Below are positions 24,488 to 33,056 of a stretch of 47,014 nt of DNA, piece after piece (the first letter of the stretch is position 1; each line of letters opens with the position of its first letter). The stretch is taken from NCBI GenBank assembly GCA_964512955.1, contig CAZEKX010000009.1:1-47014 (forward strand). The letters are read 5' to 3'. The notes beneath the pieces are model-generated. The model made no database searches. It was not told the DNA's origin and saw nothing but the letters and a program-made list of their open reading frames with translations. A program made the translations under genes and the position numbers. Source of the stretch: HGM04593 sp964512955. Lineage in GTDB: Bacteria > Bacteroidota > Bacteroidia > Bacteroidales > Bacteroidaceae.

Positions 24488-24853
24488 CTACTCTTTCACC
24501 CTTAAATATCGTGTAGAGGTAGCAGAAGAGTCATCATTTAAAACAAGTGTATCGGCAATCACAGTATAACTATATACACTCTCCTTTGTAATTCCATTAT
24601 CCGAAGGATTCAAGAAGAAATTCACCTTCAACTTATCGTTTTGCAGCCAACGTGTTTCGCACACCAAAGTGTCGGCATTGAATACAAAGCCGGTGGAATC
24701 TTCATTAAACATCACCTCACTCTTTGTTACTGTTTCCGGTTCCACCTGTATCCATAACCCCCATAAAGGATTCACACTCTTTTCCTTATGTCCACACGAA
24801 ACAACAAAAGATGTAAACAGTAAAACTGTAACAGAAATAATAATTTTGTTCAT
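24488..24853 (-). CDS. small lipocalin-like lipoprotein
   Basis: 121 residues. The signal peptide ends in lipobox VVSC (Cys20), so it is a lipoprotein. The mature part looks all-beta (WGLWIQVEPETVTKSEVMFNEDST ... FVFNADTLV), resembling small lipocalin-like Bacteroidota lipoproteins; that family call is tentative. It starts only 8 nt after the hisIE stop, so it is transcribed as the last gene of the histidine operon. A role in histidine metabolism is not evident. Confidence 0.65.
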   Translation of the reverse strand: MNKIIISVTVLLFTSFVVSCGHKEKSVNPLWGLWIQVEPETVTKSEVMFNEDSTGFVFNADTLVCETRWLQNDKLKVNFFLNPSDNGITKESVYSYTVIADTLVLNDDSSATSTRYLRVKE

Positions 24854-24861
24854 AGAAAAAT

Positions 24862-25467
24862 TTATTTATGTCTTTTGGCAAGTTCACCTTCAATATCGGC
24901 AAGCGTAAAGCCCATCTGTTCATTTAAAACCAACAAATGATAAATGAGGTCGCTTGCCTCGTAAAGATAACGTTCTTTATTGTTATCTATTGCCTCAATC
25001 ACAGTTTCAACAGCCTCTTCACCCACTTTTTGAGCAATTTTGTTCACCCCCCTATTGAACAGGTGTGTGGTATAAGAATTTTCCGGCATATCTCTGTGGC
25101 GTTGTTGTATAACAGCCTGCAGTTTACGTATGAAGCCTTCGTTATCGGGGGTATCGAAACAACTTACAGTGTTACGATGACATGCCGGACCATAAGGTTT
25201 TCCCATTAACAGAAGAGTGTCATTGTCGCAATCGGGGTACATTGCCACAACCTCTATAAAATTACCACTTGTTTCGCCCTTTGTCCATAATGCACCACGC
25301 GAACGACTGTAAAATGTCGCCTTGCCTGTATTCTGAGTCTTCTCAAAAGCCTCTTTGTTCATATATGCAACCATAAGAACCTTCAGTGTTGCACAATCTT
25401 GCACCACAACCGGCAACAAGCCATCGCTGTTCTTCGATAAATCAAAATCTGAAAATTTCATATTCAT
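24862..25467 (-). CDS. hisIE: bifunctional phosphoribosyl-AMP cyclohydrolase / phosphoribosyl-ATP pyrophosphatase
   Basis: 201 residues; ATGs at 25467 and 25461 are both possible starts. HisI part (about 1-105): WTKGETSGN, DCDNDTLL and a metal-binding Cys/His set (CHRNTVSCF). HisE part (about 110-201): NKIAQKVGEEAVETVIEA. It carries out steps 2 and 3 of histidine synthesis. It lies 29 nt after hisF. Confidence 0.95.
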   Translation of the reverse strand: MNMKFSDFDLSKNSDGLLPVVVQDCATLKVLMVAYMNKEAFEKTQNTGKATFYSRSRGALWTKGETSGNFIEVVAMYPDCDNDTLLLMGKPYGPACHRNTVSCFDTPDNEGFIRKLQAVIQQRHRDMPENSYTTHLFNRGVNKIAQKVGEEAVETVIEAIDNNKERYLYEASDLIYHLLVLNEQMGFTLADIEGELAKRHK

Positions 25468-25496
25468 ATATTTTATATCTTACAAATCATTTTTTA

Positions 25497-26252
25497 TTAT
25501 AACCTCACCTTTATTCCTTTTTCGGCAAGTTGTCTTTTCAGTTCACCTACCGTTATTTCTCCATAATGAAAAATACTTGCGGCAAGTGCAGCATCGGCAC
25601 GTCCCTTTGAAAGAACATCGACAATATCGGAAACAGAACCGGCGCCACCCGATGCAATTACAGGTATCGACAGTTGTTCCGATAATTTCGCAAAGAGTTC
25701 ACAAGGATAACCGCTACGGGTTCCATCGTGGTCCATTGATGTAAGAAGTATCTCACCAGCACCACGTTGTTCTCCTTCGTGCACCCAATCGAACAATTCA
25801 CGCTCTGTCATTTGCCTGCCACCATGAGTAGTAATAAAATATTTATCACCAACTTTTTTTGTATCTACAGCGAGTACCACAAACTGACTGCCATATTTAG
25901 AGGCAATATCATCTATTAACGATGGATTACGTACGGCTGCACTGTTTATGGATATTTTATCGGCACCCACGTCGAGCAGACGTGCGGCATCGTCTATGGT
26001 GGATATGCCACCACCAACGGTAAAAGGTATATTTATATTCAATGCTATACGCTCCACGAGAGAGGTAAAGGTATTACGCCCCTCTATAGTTGCACTTATA
26101 TCGAGATATACGAGTTCGTCGGCACCCTGTTCTGCATAAATCTTACCAAGTTCAACAGCATCACCTACATCCTGTAACTGCAGGAAATTTATTCCTTTTA
26201 CAGTACGTCCCTCTTTAACATCCAGGCATGGAATTATACGTTTAGCAACCAT
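25497..26252 (-). CDS. hisF: imidazole glycerol phosphate synthase, cyclase subunit
   Basis: 251 residues, a TIM barrel. It uses ammonia from HisH to turn PRFAR into IGP and AICAR. Motifs: IIPCLDVKEGRTVKG at the start with Asp11 as catalytic residue, VGGGISTIDDA, and the second Asp in SMDHDGTRSGY. It overlaps hisA by 19 nt. Confidence 0.96.
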   Translation of the reverse strand: MVAKRIIPCLDVKEGRTVKGINFLQLQDVGDAVELGKIYAEQGADELVYLDISATIEGRNTFTSLVERIALNINIPFTVGGGISTIDDAARLLDVGADKISINSAAVRNPSLIDDIASKYGSQFVVLAVDTKKVGDKYFITTHGGRQMTERELFDWVHEGEQRGAGEILLTSMDHDGTRSGYPCELFAKLSEQLSIPVIASGGAGSVSDIVDVLSKGRADAALAASIFHYGEITVGELKRQLAEKGIKVRL

Positions 26253-26962
26253 CTTTCCAAATCTTTAAGAGTTATACATCCCTCGTATATTGCTTTACCA
26301 ATTATCACAGCACGTAGACCCATCTTCTGCGCATACTCAATATCATTCATGGAGGATATACCGCCACTAAGAGTTACATCGACCGTAGGATAACGCTCCT
26401 GCAATTCCTTATATAGCGGAAAGTTAGGACCTTGCATCATACCGTCCTTTGTTATATCTGTGCAAATAAGTTGCGACAAGCCACATGGTAAGAAAGCCTC
26501 GACAAGTTCATCGACTCCCACACCACCATCTTTCAACCATCCATGAGTTGCCACTTTTCCATTACGTACATCGGCTCCCAAAATAACCCTCTCTGCTCCA
26601 TACTGTTGCAACCATTGTGCAAACAACTCCCTGTTATCAACGGCAATACTGCCACAAATCACGCGCGATGCACCGGCATTTATAGCAGAGCATAGAGCAT
26701 TCCCACTCTTAATACCACCGCCCCATTCTATATCCAATGATGTTGCGGTAGATATTTGTTCCAACACATGCAGATTACATGGTTCTTTAGCCTTTGCACC
26801 ATCGAGGTCGACCACATGCAGACGACGCACACCACAATCGGCATAACGTTTTGCCATGTCCACAGGGTTCTCGCCATACACTTTAGTCTGTAAATAGTCG
26901 CCCTGTGTAAGACGGACACAACGCCCGTCTATTAAATCTATTGCAGGTATCAGTTCCATCAT
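26234..26962 (-). CDS. hisA: ProFAR isomerase (phosphoribosylformimino-5-aminoimidazole carboxamide ribotide isomerase)
   Basis: 242 residues, a TIM barrel that opens the ribose ring of ProFAR by Amadori rearrangement. AIDLIDGRCVRLTQGD has the catalytic Asp; EWGGGIKS and TDITKDGMMQGPN fit the phosphate and second catalytic sites. It overlaps hisH by 4 nt (ATGA) and hisF by 19 nt. Confidence 0.96.
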   Translation of the reverse strand: MMELIPAIDLIDGRCVRLTQGDYLQTKVYGENPVDMAKRYADCGVRRLHVVDLDGAKAKEPCNLHVLEQISTATSLDIEWGGGIKSGNALCSAINAGASRVICGSIAVDNRELFAQWLQQYGAERVILGADVRNGKVATHGWLKDGGVGVDELVEAFLPCGLSQLICTDITKDGMMQGPNFPLYKELQERYPTVDVTLSGGISSMNDIEYAQKMGLRAVIIGKAIYEGCITLKDLERWLLNV

Positions 26963-27549
26963 AATTCAAGAAAATTTTTCAATATCCGTTCACCAACACT
27001 TCCACTCTTTTCGGGGTGAAATTGTGTTCCATAAAAGTTATTTTTAGCAAGCGCAGAAGCGAAGAGTTTGCCATTGCATGAGAGAGCAATTGCCTCGTCG
27101 CATATATCGGGAGCAAAAGAGTGAACAAAATAGACAAAAGCACCGTCGTCAACTCCCCTAAACAGAGGCGATTTTAATGCATTAATTTCATTCCACCCCA
27201 TGTGAGGGACCTTAACACCTTGTTCTCTGTCGGCAACAAAACGACGCACCACCGTTGGGAATATATCCAAACAATCCACACTCCCCTCTTCGCTATGACG
27301 ACACATCAGTTGCATACCTATGCATATACCTAAGACCGGTTGAGTGAGTTCCTTAATAACATTACACAAGCCACGTTCCTGTAACTTCTGCATTGCCGAT
27401 GAGGCCTCACCTACTCCCGGCAAGAGAACTTTATCGGCTGAACGCAACACAGACACATCGCTTGTAACACAAAATTCCGCTCCTATGCGTTCCAAAGCAT
27501 TGCACACCGAACGCAAATTTCCGGTATCATAATCAACAATTGCTATCAT
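26959..27549 (-). CDS. hisH: imidazole glycerol phosphate synthase, glutaminase subunit
   Basis: 196 residues, class I glutamine amidotransferase. Catalytic Cys lies in LGICIGMQLM, and His/Glu in QFHPEKSG; VDYDTGNLRSV is the typical start. It supplies ammonia to HisF. It overlaps hisB by 4 nt and hisA by 4 nt. Unlike PyrG in this window, it keeps the Gln of the GMQ motif. Confidence 0.96.
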   Translation of the reverse strand: MIAIVDYDTGNLRSVCNALERIGAEFCVTSDVSVLRSADKVLLPGVGEASSAMQKLQERGLCNVIKELTQPVLGICIGMQLMCRHSEEGSVDCLDIFPTVVRRFVADREQGVKVPHMGWNEINALKSPLFRGVDDGAFVYFVHSFAPDICDEAIALSCNGKLFASALAKNNFYGTQFHPEKSGSVGERILKNFLEL

Positions 27550-28670
27550 AACAAACCTTTACTGCTTGGTAGTTCATAACTGAATGGCTCACGTCTTACA
27601 GCCATGCGTAACGCACGAGCAAAAGCCTTAAAAACCCCCTCTGCTACATGATGGTTATTTTCTCCTTTAGCCTCTATATGCAAATTACAATTCATAGCCG
27701 CACCCAAAGATTTAAAAAAATGGGCAAACATCTCAGTAGGAACATCTCCCACATATTCACGTGTGAAAGTTACATTCCAATCAAAATCTATTCTACCACC
27801 GAAATCAAGCAAAACCATTGCCTTACTCTCATCCATAGGCAAGACAAAACCGTAACGACCTATTCCGCGTTTATCACCTAATGCCTTTACAACGGCATTG
27901 CCAAGAACAATTGCGATATCTTCCATTGTATGATGTTCATCTACCTGTAAATCGCCTTTTGCCATTACGATAAGTGAAACACCGGCATGATGTACTATCT
28001 GGTCGAGCATGTGATCAAGAAATTTAAGACCGGTATCTATCGACGAGTCCCCTTTACCATCAATATCTATTGTAACTTCAATATCTGTCTCTTTTGTTTT
28101 GCGCATTATAGTCGCCTTGCGTTCACTGCAACGTAAGAATTCAGCAATTTCACTCCATGAATCAGTTGCAAGCACACATGTTTCGGCATAAGGCAACGAA
28201 CGCATCTCTTCAACACGCTTCACATCATTTGTAATGAGTATAGCCTTTGCACCAAGATTTTTTGCCAATTCGACATCGGTAAGTCTATCACCTATAACAT
28301 ACGACTCCGACAAATTATATTCACCGCCTACATATTTGGTAAACATACCTGTTCCGGGTTTACGGTTGGGAGAATTATCACTTTTAAAGTGAGTATCTAT
28401 CAACTGGTCGGAAAAGTGAACACCTTCTCCTGCCAATGTACTTAACATTTTATTATGAATTACATTGAAACGGTCCATAGGGTATTCAGTTGTTCCCAAA
28501 CCATCTTGATTGCTAGCCAGCACCAATTCAAAATCGAGTTCTGAAATTTTCGATAATGCACCTATAACCCTCGGTAGAAATTCCAGTTGTTCCAGAGTGT
28601 CCACCTGTTCGGTTATTGGCGGTTCCACAATTATTGTTCCATCACGGTCTATAAACAGAGCCTTCTTCAT
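27546..28670 (-). CDS. hisB: bifunctional histidinol-phosphatase / imidazoleglycerol-phosphate dehydratase
   Basis: 374 residues. The N-terminal HAD phosphatase (about 1-165) has the catalytic pair in FIDRDGTII. The C-terminal dehydratase (about 180-374) has DEHHTMEDIAI and ENNHHVAEGVFKAF, the manganese-binding His repeats. The fused form performs steps 6 and 8 of the pathway. It begins 12 nt after hisC. Confidence 0.96.
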   Translation of the reverse strand: MKKALFIDRDGTIIVEPPITEQVDTLEQLEFLPRVIGALSKISELDFELVLASNQDGLGTTEYPMDRFNVIHNKMLSTLAGEGVHFSDQLIDTHFKSDNSPNRKPGTGMFTKYVGGEYNLSESYVIGDRLTDVELAKNLGAKAILITNDVKRVEEMRSLPYAETCVLATDSWSEIAEFLRCSERKATIMRKTKETDIEVTIDIDGKGDSSIDTGLKFLDHMLDQIVHHAGVSLIVMAKGDLQVDEHHTMEDIAIVLGNAVVKALGDKRGIGRYGFVLPMDESKAMVLLDFGGRIDFDWNVTFTREYVGDVPTEMFAHFFKSLGAAMNCNLHIEAKGENNHHVAEGVFKAFARALRMAVRREPFSYELPSSKGLL

Positions 28671-28682
28671 ATTGTATTTATC

Positions 28683-29717
28683 TTAATTTCGGTTCTTCAT
28701 TATTGTTATTAAGCGATCGTTTTCGGCTGGTGTACCCACTGTTATCCTTAGACACTCTTCACACCCTGCCACATGCGAGCGATCGCGTACAATTATTTGC
28801 TGAGCAATCAGATGTTCATACATACCTCGTGCATCCTCCACCTTAACAAGCAAAAAGTTGGCATCGGAAGGATATACTTTTTTTACACCCGGCAACAAAG
28901 CCAAAGAAGATGTCAAACGCTCACGTTCTCGTTTCAATTGTACTATTTCCTCTTGCACATTACGTTTTAGCAGGCGCTCAGCCTGTTCCATTCCTGCAAG
29001 ATTTATGTTATACGGATATTTAACTTTTGCAAAAAGTTCCATTATTGTTTCATCGGCAAAAGCGAGTCCCAAACGTAAAGCAGCCAAACCATATGCTTTT
29101 GAAAGGGTTTGTAACACTATCAAATTCTTATACTCGACCAAAAGCGTTGTTACACTCTCTTGACTTGCAAAATCAATATAAGCCTCATCTACCACAAGAA
29201 TTCCCGAGAAACCACTCAATAGTTTTCTTATCTGTTCAATAGGATATATATTGCCTGTAGGATTGTTTGGAGAACATATAAACATTAGTTTAGTATGTTC
29301 ATCACACATGTTTAGAAGTTTCTCTACGGGCAAAGAGAAATCGGGATTCAAAGAGACCTCACGAACCTCGACATCGTTTATATCGGCTGCAACGCGATAC
29401 ATTCCGTATGTAGGAGATATTGTAACCGCATTATCCACACGTGGTTCACAAAATATACGATAGCATAGGTCGATAGCCTCATCGCTACCATTCCCAAGAA
29501 ACATCTGCTCGGCAGGCATCGATTTTACTTCTGAGAGTATCGCTTTTAATTTTTGCTGTCTAGGGTCGGGATAACGGTTATAACCATTCTCAAAAGGGTT
29601 CTCGTTGGCATCGAGAAAAACGCCCAGTTCCCCTTTGTACTCATCACGTGCAGTAGAGTATGGAGCCAATGACAATATATTTTTACGCACAAGGCGCAAC
29701 ACATCTTCTTTTTTCAT
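28683..29717 (-). CDS. hisC: histidinol-phosphate aminotransferase
   Basis: 344 residues, class II fold-type I PLP enzyme. The PLP lysine lies in TLSKAYGLAALRLG; DANENPFENGYNRYPDP and CSPNNPTGN are family marks. It transfers an amino group from glutamate to imidazole-acetol phosphate. Three nt separate its start from the hisD stop. Confidence 0.95.
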   Translation of the reverse strand: MKKEDVLRLVRKNILSLAPYSTARDEYKGELGVFLDANENPFENGYNRYPDPRQQKLKAILSEVKSMPAEQMFLGNGSDEAIDLCYRIFCEPRVDNAVTISPTYGMYRVAADINDVEVREVSLNPDFSLPVEKLLNMCDEHTKLMFICSPNNPTGNIYPIEQIRKLLSGFSGILVVDEAYIDFASQESVTTLLVEYKNLIVLQTLSKAYGLAALRLGLAFADETIMELFAKVKYPYNINLAGMEQAERLLKRNVQEEIVQLKRERERLTSSLALLPGVKKVYPSDANFLLVKVEDARGMYEHLIAQQIIVRDRSHVAGCEECLRITVGTPAENDRLITIMKNRN

Positions 29718-29720
29718 TTT

Positions 29721-31013
29721 TCAATCTTTAATATACTTCATTCGTAATAGTGCAGCATTGGAATGAGCGTCCAAACCTTCGGCACGTGCCATCTCTACAA
29801 TAACATCACCAATAGATTTCATACCTTCGGGAGTCAATTCCTGATAAGTTATTTTTCGTACAAAACTATCTAAGTTTACTCCACTGTGTGAACGTGCCCA
29901 ACCCGACGTCGGTAATGTATGATTTGTTCCCGATGCATAGTCGCCTGCACTCTCGGGTGAATAGTTTCCAATAAACACACTGCCTGCCGCAGTTATACGA
30001 GCCGACACCCCCCAAGCATCATGAGTGGATATTATAAGATGCTCCGGAGCATACATATTTACGAATGCAATTCTATCGTCTGCATTAGATAATACAATTA
30101 TTCTACTGTTTGCCAACGATTTAACAGCAAGTTCCTTACGAGGCAGTAGTTCTATTTGACGAGCAACCTCCAAAGAAACAGCATCGGCAACACTCTCATT
30201 AGAACAAACTAAAATTGCTTGCGAATCGGTGCCATGTTCCGCTTGAGACAACAAATCACTTGCCACAAACGAAGGTATAGCAGTTTCATCGGCCATTACA
30301 AGCACCTCAGATGGACCTGCCGGCATATCTATTGCCACTTTCTGACTAACCCTCTCCTTAGCCTTGGTTACATACCTGTTCCCGGGACCAAATATTTTAT
30401 CTACCGCAGGAATTGTCTCTGTACCATACGCCATTGCGGCTACAGCCTGTGCTCCACCTACCTTAAAGACCCTGTTAACACCGCACACCATGGAGGCAAA
30501 CAAAACTGCCGGTGCAACCTTACCCTCTTTGTTTGCAGGTGTACACAATATTATCTCCTCACAACCTGCAACTTTTGCCGGCACAGCAAGCATAAGCACT
30601 GTCGAAAAAAGAGGAGCGGTACCACCCGGTGCATATAAACCTACACGTTGAATGGGAACAGCACGCTGAACACAGAGAACTCCAGGTGTCGTTTCTACAT
30701 GTACAGGTTCAAAACGTTGTGCAGCATGAAACAGTGTTATATTTCTTACAGCCTTAGAGATAGCATCCTTCAACGATTGCGGAACTAGTTCAAAAGCCTC
30801 ACGACGTTCCTCTTCCGTAACCTCCAAATTCGCAAGTTCCACACCATCGATTGCATTTACCAAACGTCGGATAGCATCATCGCCACCCACTCTTACCTGT
30901 TCTATTATATCATCCACACGACAAGCAATATCGGCATCATTCGACAGGCAACGTTCTGTCAACGCCATCCATTCTTTACGCTCCGGATTTATATATTTTT
31001 TTATCTGTGTCAT
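29721..31013 (-). CDS. hisD: histidinol dehydrogenase
   Basis: 430 residues from ATG 31013; a GTG at 31022 would add three residues. It is a zinc enzyme that oxidises L-histidinol twice with NAD to give histidine, the last two steps. Motifs: GPGNRYVTKAK, GPSEVLVMAD, QAEHGTDSQAIL and YAPEHL. It starts 15 nt after hisG. Confidence 0.96.
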   Translation of the reverse strand: MTQIKKYINPERKEWMALTERCLSNDADIACRVDDIIEQVRVGGDDAIRRLVNAIDGVELANLEVTEEERREAFELVPQSLKDAISKAVRNITLFHAAQRFEPVHVETTPGVLCVQRAVPIQRVGLYAPGGTAPLFSTVLMLAVPAKVAGCEEIILCTPANKEGKVAPAVLFASMVCGVNRVFKVGGAQAVAAMAYGTETIPAVDKIFGPGNRYVTKAKERVSQKVAIDMPAGPSEVLVMADETAIPSFVASDLLSQAEHGTDSQAILVCSNESVADAVSLEVARQIELLPRKELAVKSLANSRIIVLSNADDRIAFVNMYAPEHLIISTHDAWGVSARITAAGSVFIGNYSPESAGDYASGTNHTLPTSGWARSHSGVNLDSFVRKITYQELTPEGMKSIGDVIVEMARAEGLDAHSNAALLRMKYIKD

Positions 31014-31028
31014 ATTAAGCACTCTTTC

Positions 31029-31880
31029 TTACAATACTATTTTTTCGAGAGCAAGTACCAATATATCCTCGGCACCTATAGCCTTTAATTTCTCTATTGT
31101 ACTCCACAGCACATCTTCATCTACTACTGTCTGCATAGAACACCACTCTTTTTGTGCAAGAGGTATAACTGTTGGGCTACGCATTGCCGGCAGAATCCTT
31201 ACAGCCTCATCGAGAGCCGACATTGGCAGATTCAACAAAAGATATTTCTTTCCATAGCCTTTTTGTACCGATTCAAAGCGCGACATCAATTGACGAGCCA
31301 CAGCCATTTTTTCTTCGCCAAGTCCCGGAGTGCCTATCAGTACGGCCTCCGACTGCAAAACTTGCTCTACCTCAACCAATCCATTGGAGATAAGTGTACC
31401 ACCAGAAGAGACAATGTCGAATATGGCATCGGCAAGACCGGCGGCAGGAGCAATCTCTACCGAACCTGTTATGGTATGTATTTCGGCACTTATACCTTTT
31501 TCATTAAAGAATTGTTGCAATACATTTGGATACGATGTTGCAATACGCTTACCGTTGAAATAGGACAATCCTTCATATTTTTCCGTTTTAGGAATAGCCA
31601 ATGATATACGACAACCTCCAAACCCTAACTTTTGCAGCAGTTCCACATTGCAGCCTCTTTCTGCCACCTCGTTAAAACCAACTATACCCAAATCGGCAGC
31701 ACCCATAGAGACTGTTTGCGGGATATCATCATCACGCAAGAAAAGAACCTCAACAGGAAAATCGGCTGCCCGCATAAGAAATTTTCTTTTTTCCTCTCTG
31801 ATAGTTACTCCAGCCTCTCGCAAGAGTCCCATACTTTGTTCATTCAAACGACCTTTTGTCTGTATTGCAATTCTTAACAT
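31029..31880 (-). CDS. hisG: ATP phosphoribosyltransferase, long form
   Basis: 283 residues from ATG 31880. A TTG six nt upstream would add two residues and is not preferred. The length and C-terminal ACT-like extension (about 210-283) mark the long, histidine-inhibited form that does not need HisZ. Motifs: IQTKGRLNE at the start, GAADLGIVG, and DIVSSGGTL for PRPP binding. It catalyses the first, committed step. The ATG lies 26 nt beyond the T-tract of the attenuator, so both feedback inhibition of the enzyme and attenuation of the operon are likely. Confidence 0.96.
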   Translation of the reverse strand: MLRIAIQTKGRLNEQSMGLLREAGVTIREEKRKFLMRAADFPVEVLFLRDDDIPQTVSMGAADLGIVGFNEVAERGCNVELLQKLGFGGCRISLAIPKTEKYEGLSYFNGKRIATSYPNVLQQFFNEKGISAEIHTITGSVEIAPAAGLADAIFDIVSSGGTLISNGLVEVEQVLQSEAVLIGTPGLGEEKMAVARQLMSRFESVQKGYGKKYLLLNLPMSALDEAVRILPAMRSPTVIPLAQKEWCSMQTVVDEDVLWSTIEKLKAIGAEDILVLALEKIVL

Positions 31881-31906
31881 ATTCAACTATAATATTTCTA
31901 ATTATC

Positions 31907-31948
31907 AAAAAAACAACGGAAACCAACTATAAAGGGTCGGTTTCCGTT
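31907..31948 (-). terminator. attenuator terminator of the his operon
   Basis: On the minus strand a 13-bp stem (31948-31936 with 31927-31915, one G:U) has an 8-nt loop and is followed by G and seven T (31913-31907). It lies between the leader peptide and hisG. The loop and top of the 5' arm (31939-31929) are complementary to 31986-31976 upstream. Confidence 0.9.
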
Positions 31949-31986
31949 TATATCTGAAAAATAGACACACCGCAGCAACCCTTTAT
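31929..31986 (-). promoter_or_regulatory. his antiterminator pairing
   Basis: Minus strand ATAAAGGGTTG (31986-31976) pairs over 11 bp (one G:U) with CGACCCTTTAT (31939-31929). The upstream half contains the leader-peptide stop codon, so a ribosome finishing the peptide would cover it. The downstream half is part of the terminator, so the two folds exclude each other (forming both would need a pseudoknot). Confidence 0.8.
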
Positions 31987-32036
31987 GTTGTAAAAGGATG
32001 AAAATGGTGATGATGATGTCTATTAATACTTCTCAT
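31983..32036 (-). CDS. hisL: histidine operon leader peptide
   Basis: 17 codons plus stop: MRSINRHHHHHFHPFTT. Six of 17 residues are His, five in a row (codons CAT CAT CAT CAC CAT), then Phe-His. The start codon is about 20-25 nt after the predicted transcription start and no Shine-Dalgarno is present. The stop TAA is the first half of the antiterminator. If charged His-tRNA is scarce, a ribosome stalled in the His run leaves 31986-31976 free and the antiterminator can form. If it is plentiful, the ribosome reaches the stop and the terminator forms. Same logic as the enterobacterial hisL, with an unrelated sequence. Confidence 0.92.
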   Translation of the reverse strand: MRSINRHHHHHFHPFTT

Positions 32037-32061
32037 TTTTATTTTTCGTTTATTTACGTTG

Positions 32062-32093
32062 CGAATATATACAAAATATTTTAAATACAACAA
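32062..32093 (-). promoter_or_regulatory. promoter of the his operon
   Basis: The minus strand has TTG (32093-32091), a 21-bp spacer and TATATTCG (32069-32062), of the TAnnTTCG type, 25 nt before the leader-peptide ATG. It separates the his operon from cysE, which has no clear terminator of its own. Confidence 0.65.
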
Positions 32094-32170
32094 TTTTCGT
32101 ACAAAATTTAATAAAAACCCGCAAAATTCGATACTTTTTGTTAAATAAATTATCTTTCCTTACATATATA

Positions 32171-33052
32171 CTATTTCCGTTGCAATATATGAGCACCTGC
32201 CGGAACATCTTCGGTAACCCATATATTACCACCAATTACCGCATCATGCCCCACAGTTACACGTCCTAAAATGGTAGAATTACTATAAACAATTACATTA
32301 TCTTCCAGAATAGGATGACGCAAAATACCTTTTATAGGATTGCCATCTTCGTCAAGAGGAAAATTCTTTGCTCCTAAGGTAACACCCTGATAAAGTTTCA
32401 CATTATTACCTATAATACATGTTTCGCCTATAACAATACCCGTTCCATGGTCTATTGTAAAATAGTTACCAATTTGCGCACCCGGATGAATATCTATACC
32501 TGTTTCACTATGTGCAATCTCTGTTATAATACGAGGAATAAGCGGGACACCTGTTTTAAGCAGATAGTGCGCCATTCGGTAGTTACAAACAGCCTTTATA
32601 CCCGGATAGCAACTTATCACCTCTCCATACCCTGTTGCAGCGGGATCACCGTTATATGTAGCCTCAACATCCTTTGCAAGTTCAGCACGCAAAGTTGGAA
32701 GATAGGAGATAAAAGATAGTGCCATTTCTCGTGCCGCATCTGTTGCAACAGATGGTTCTACACTATTGTTACTATAACAAATGCCTGCATATATTTGCTC
32801 GCAAAGCAGTTTGTACAAATGGTCGATATTCATTCCTGTTTTATAGGTGAGAGTATGACGTTCTTGCAGAGAGTCGCCAAAATACCCGGGAAAGACTATG
32901 GCACGTACATAACCCACCACTTCGGATAGAACACGCCACGAAGGCATTGGTTCCCCGTCGCGTCTATGATGAAACATATCTCCCAGACTGTCATTATTCA
33001 CTAACTCTTCTATTGTAGATGAAAACAGTTTGGCTATTTTCCTATTTTCCAT
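32171..33052 (-). CDS. cysE: serine O-acetyltransferase
   Basis: 293 residues from ATG 33052, 4 nt after the cysK stop. The N-terminal helical SATase domain (about 1-150) leads into a left-handed beta-helix of hexapeptide repeats (IDIHPGAQIGNYFTIDHGTGIVIGET) with the catalytic Asp-His. It makes O-acetylserine from serine and acetyl-CoA for CysK. The gene order cysK-cysE is natural for the two-step cysteine pathway. Confidence 0.95.
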   Translation of the reverse strand: MENRKIAKLFSSTIEELVNNDSLGDMFHHRRDGEPMPSWRVLSEVVGYVRAIVFPGYFGDSLQERHTLTYKTGMNIDHLYKLLCEQIYAGICYSNNSVEPSVATDAAREMALSFISYLPTLRAELAKDVEATYNGDPAATGYGEVISCYPGIKAVCNYRMAHYLLKTGVPLIPRIITEIAHSETGIDIHPGAQIGNYFTIDHGTGIVIGETCIIGNNVKLYQGVTLGAKNFPLDEDGNPIKGILRHPILEDNVIVYSNSTILGRVTVGHDAVIGGNIWVTEDVPAGAHILQRK

Positions 33053-33056
33053 AATT

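Noticed and set aside
32001..32018. Simple ATG/GTG trinucleotide run (looks like a microsatellite)
   Set aside because: On the minus strand it is the His-codon run of the his leader peptide, which explains it better.
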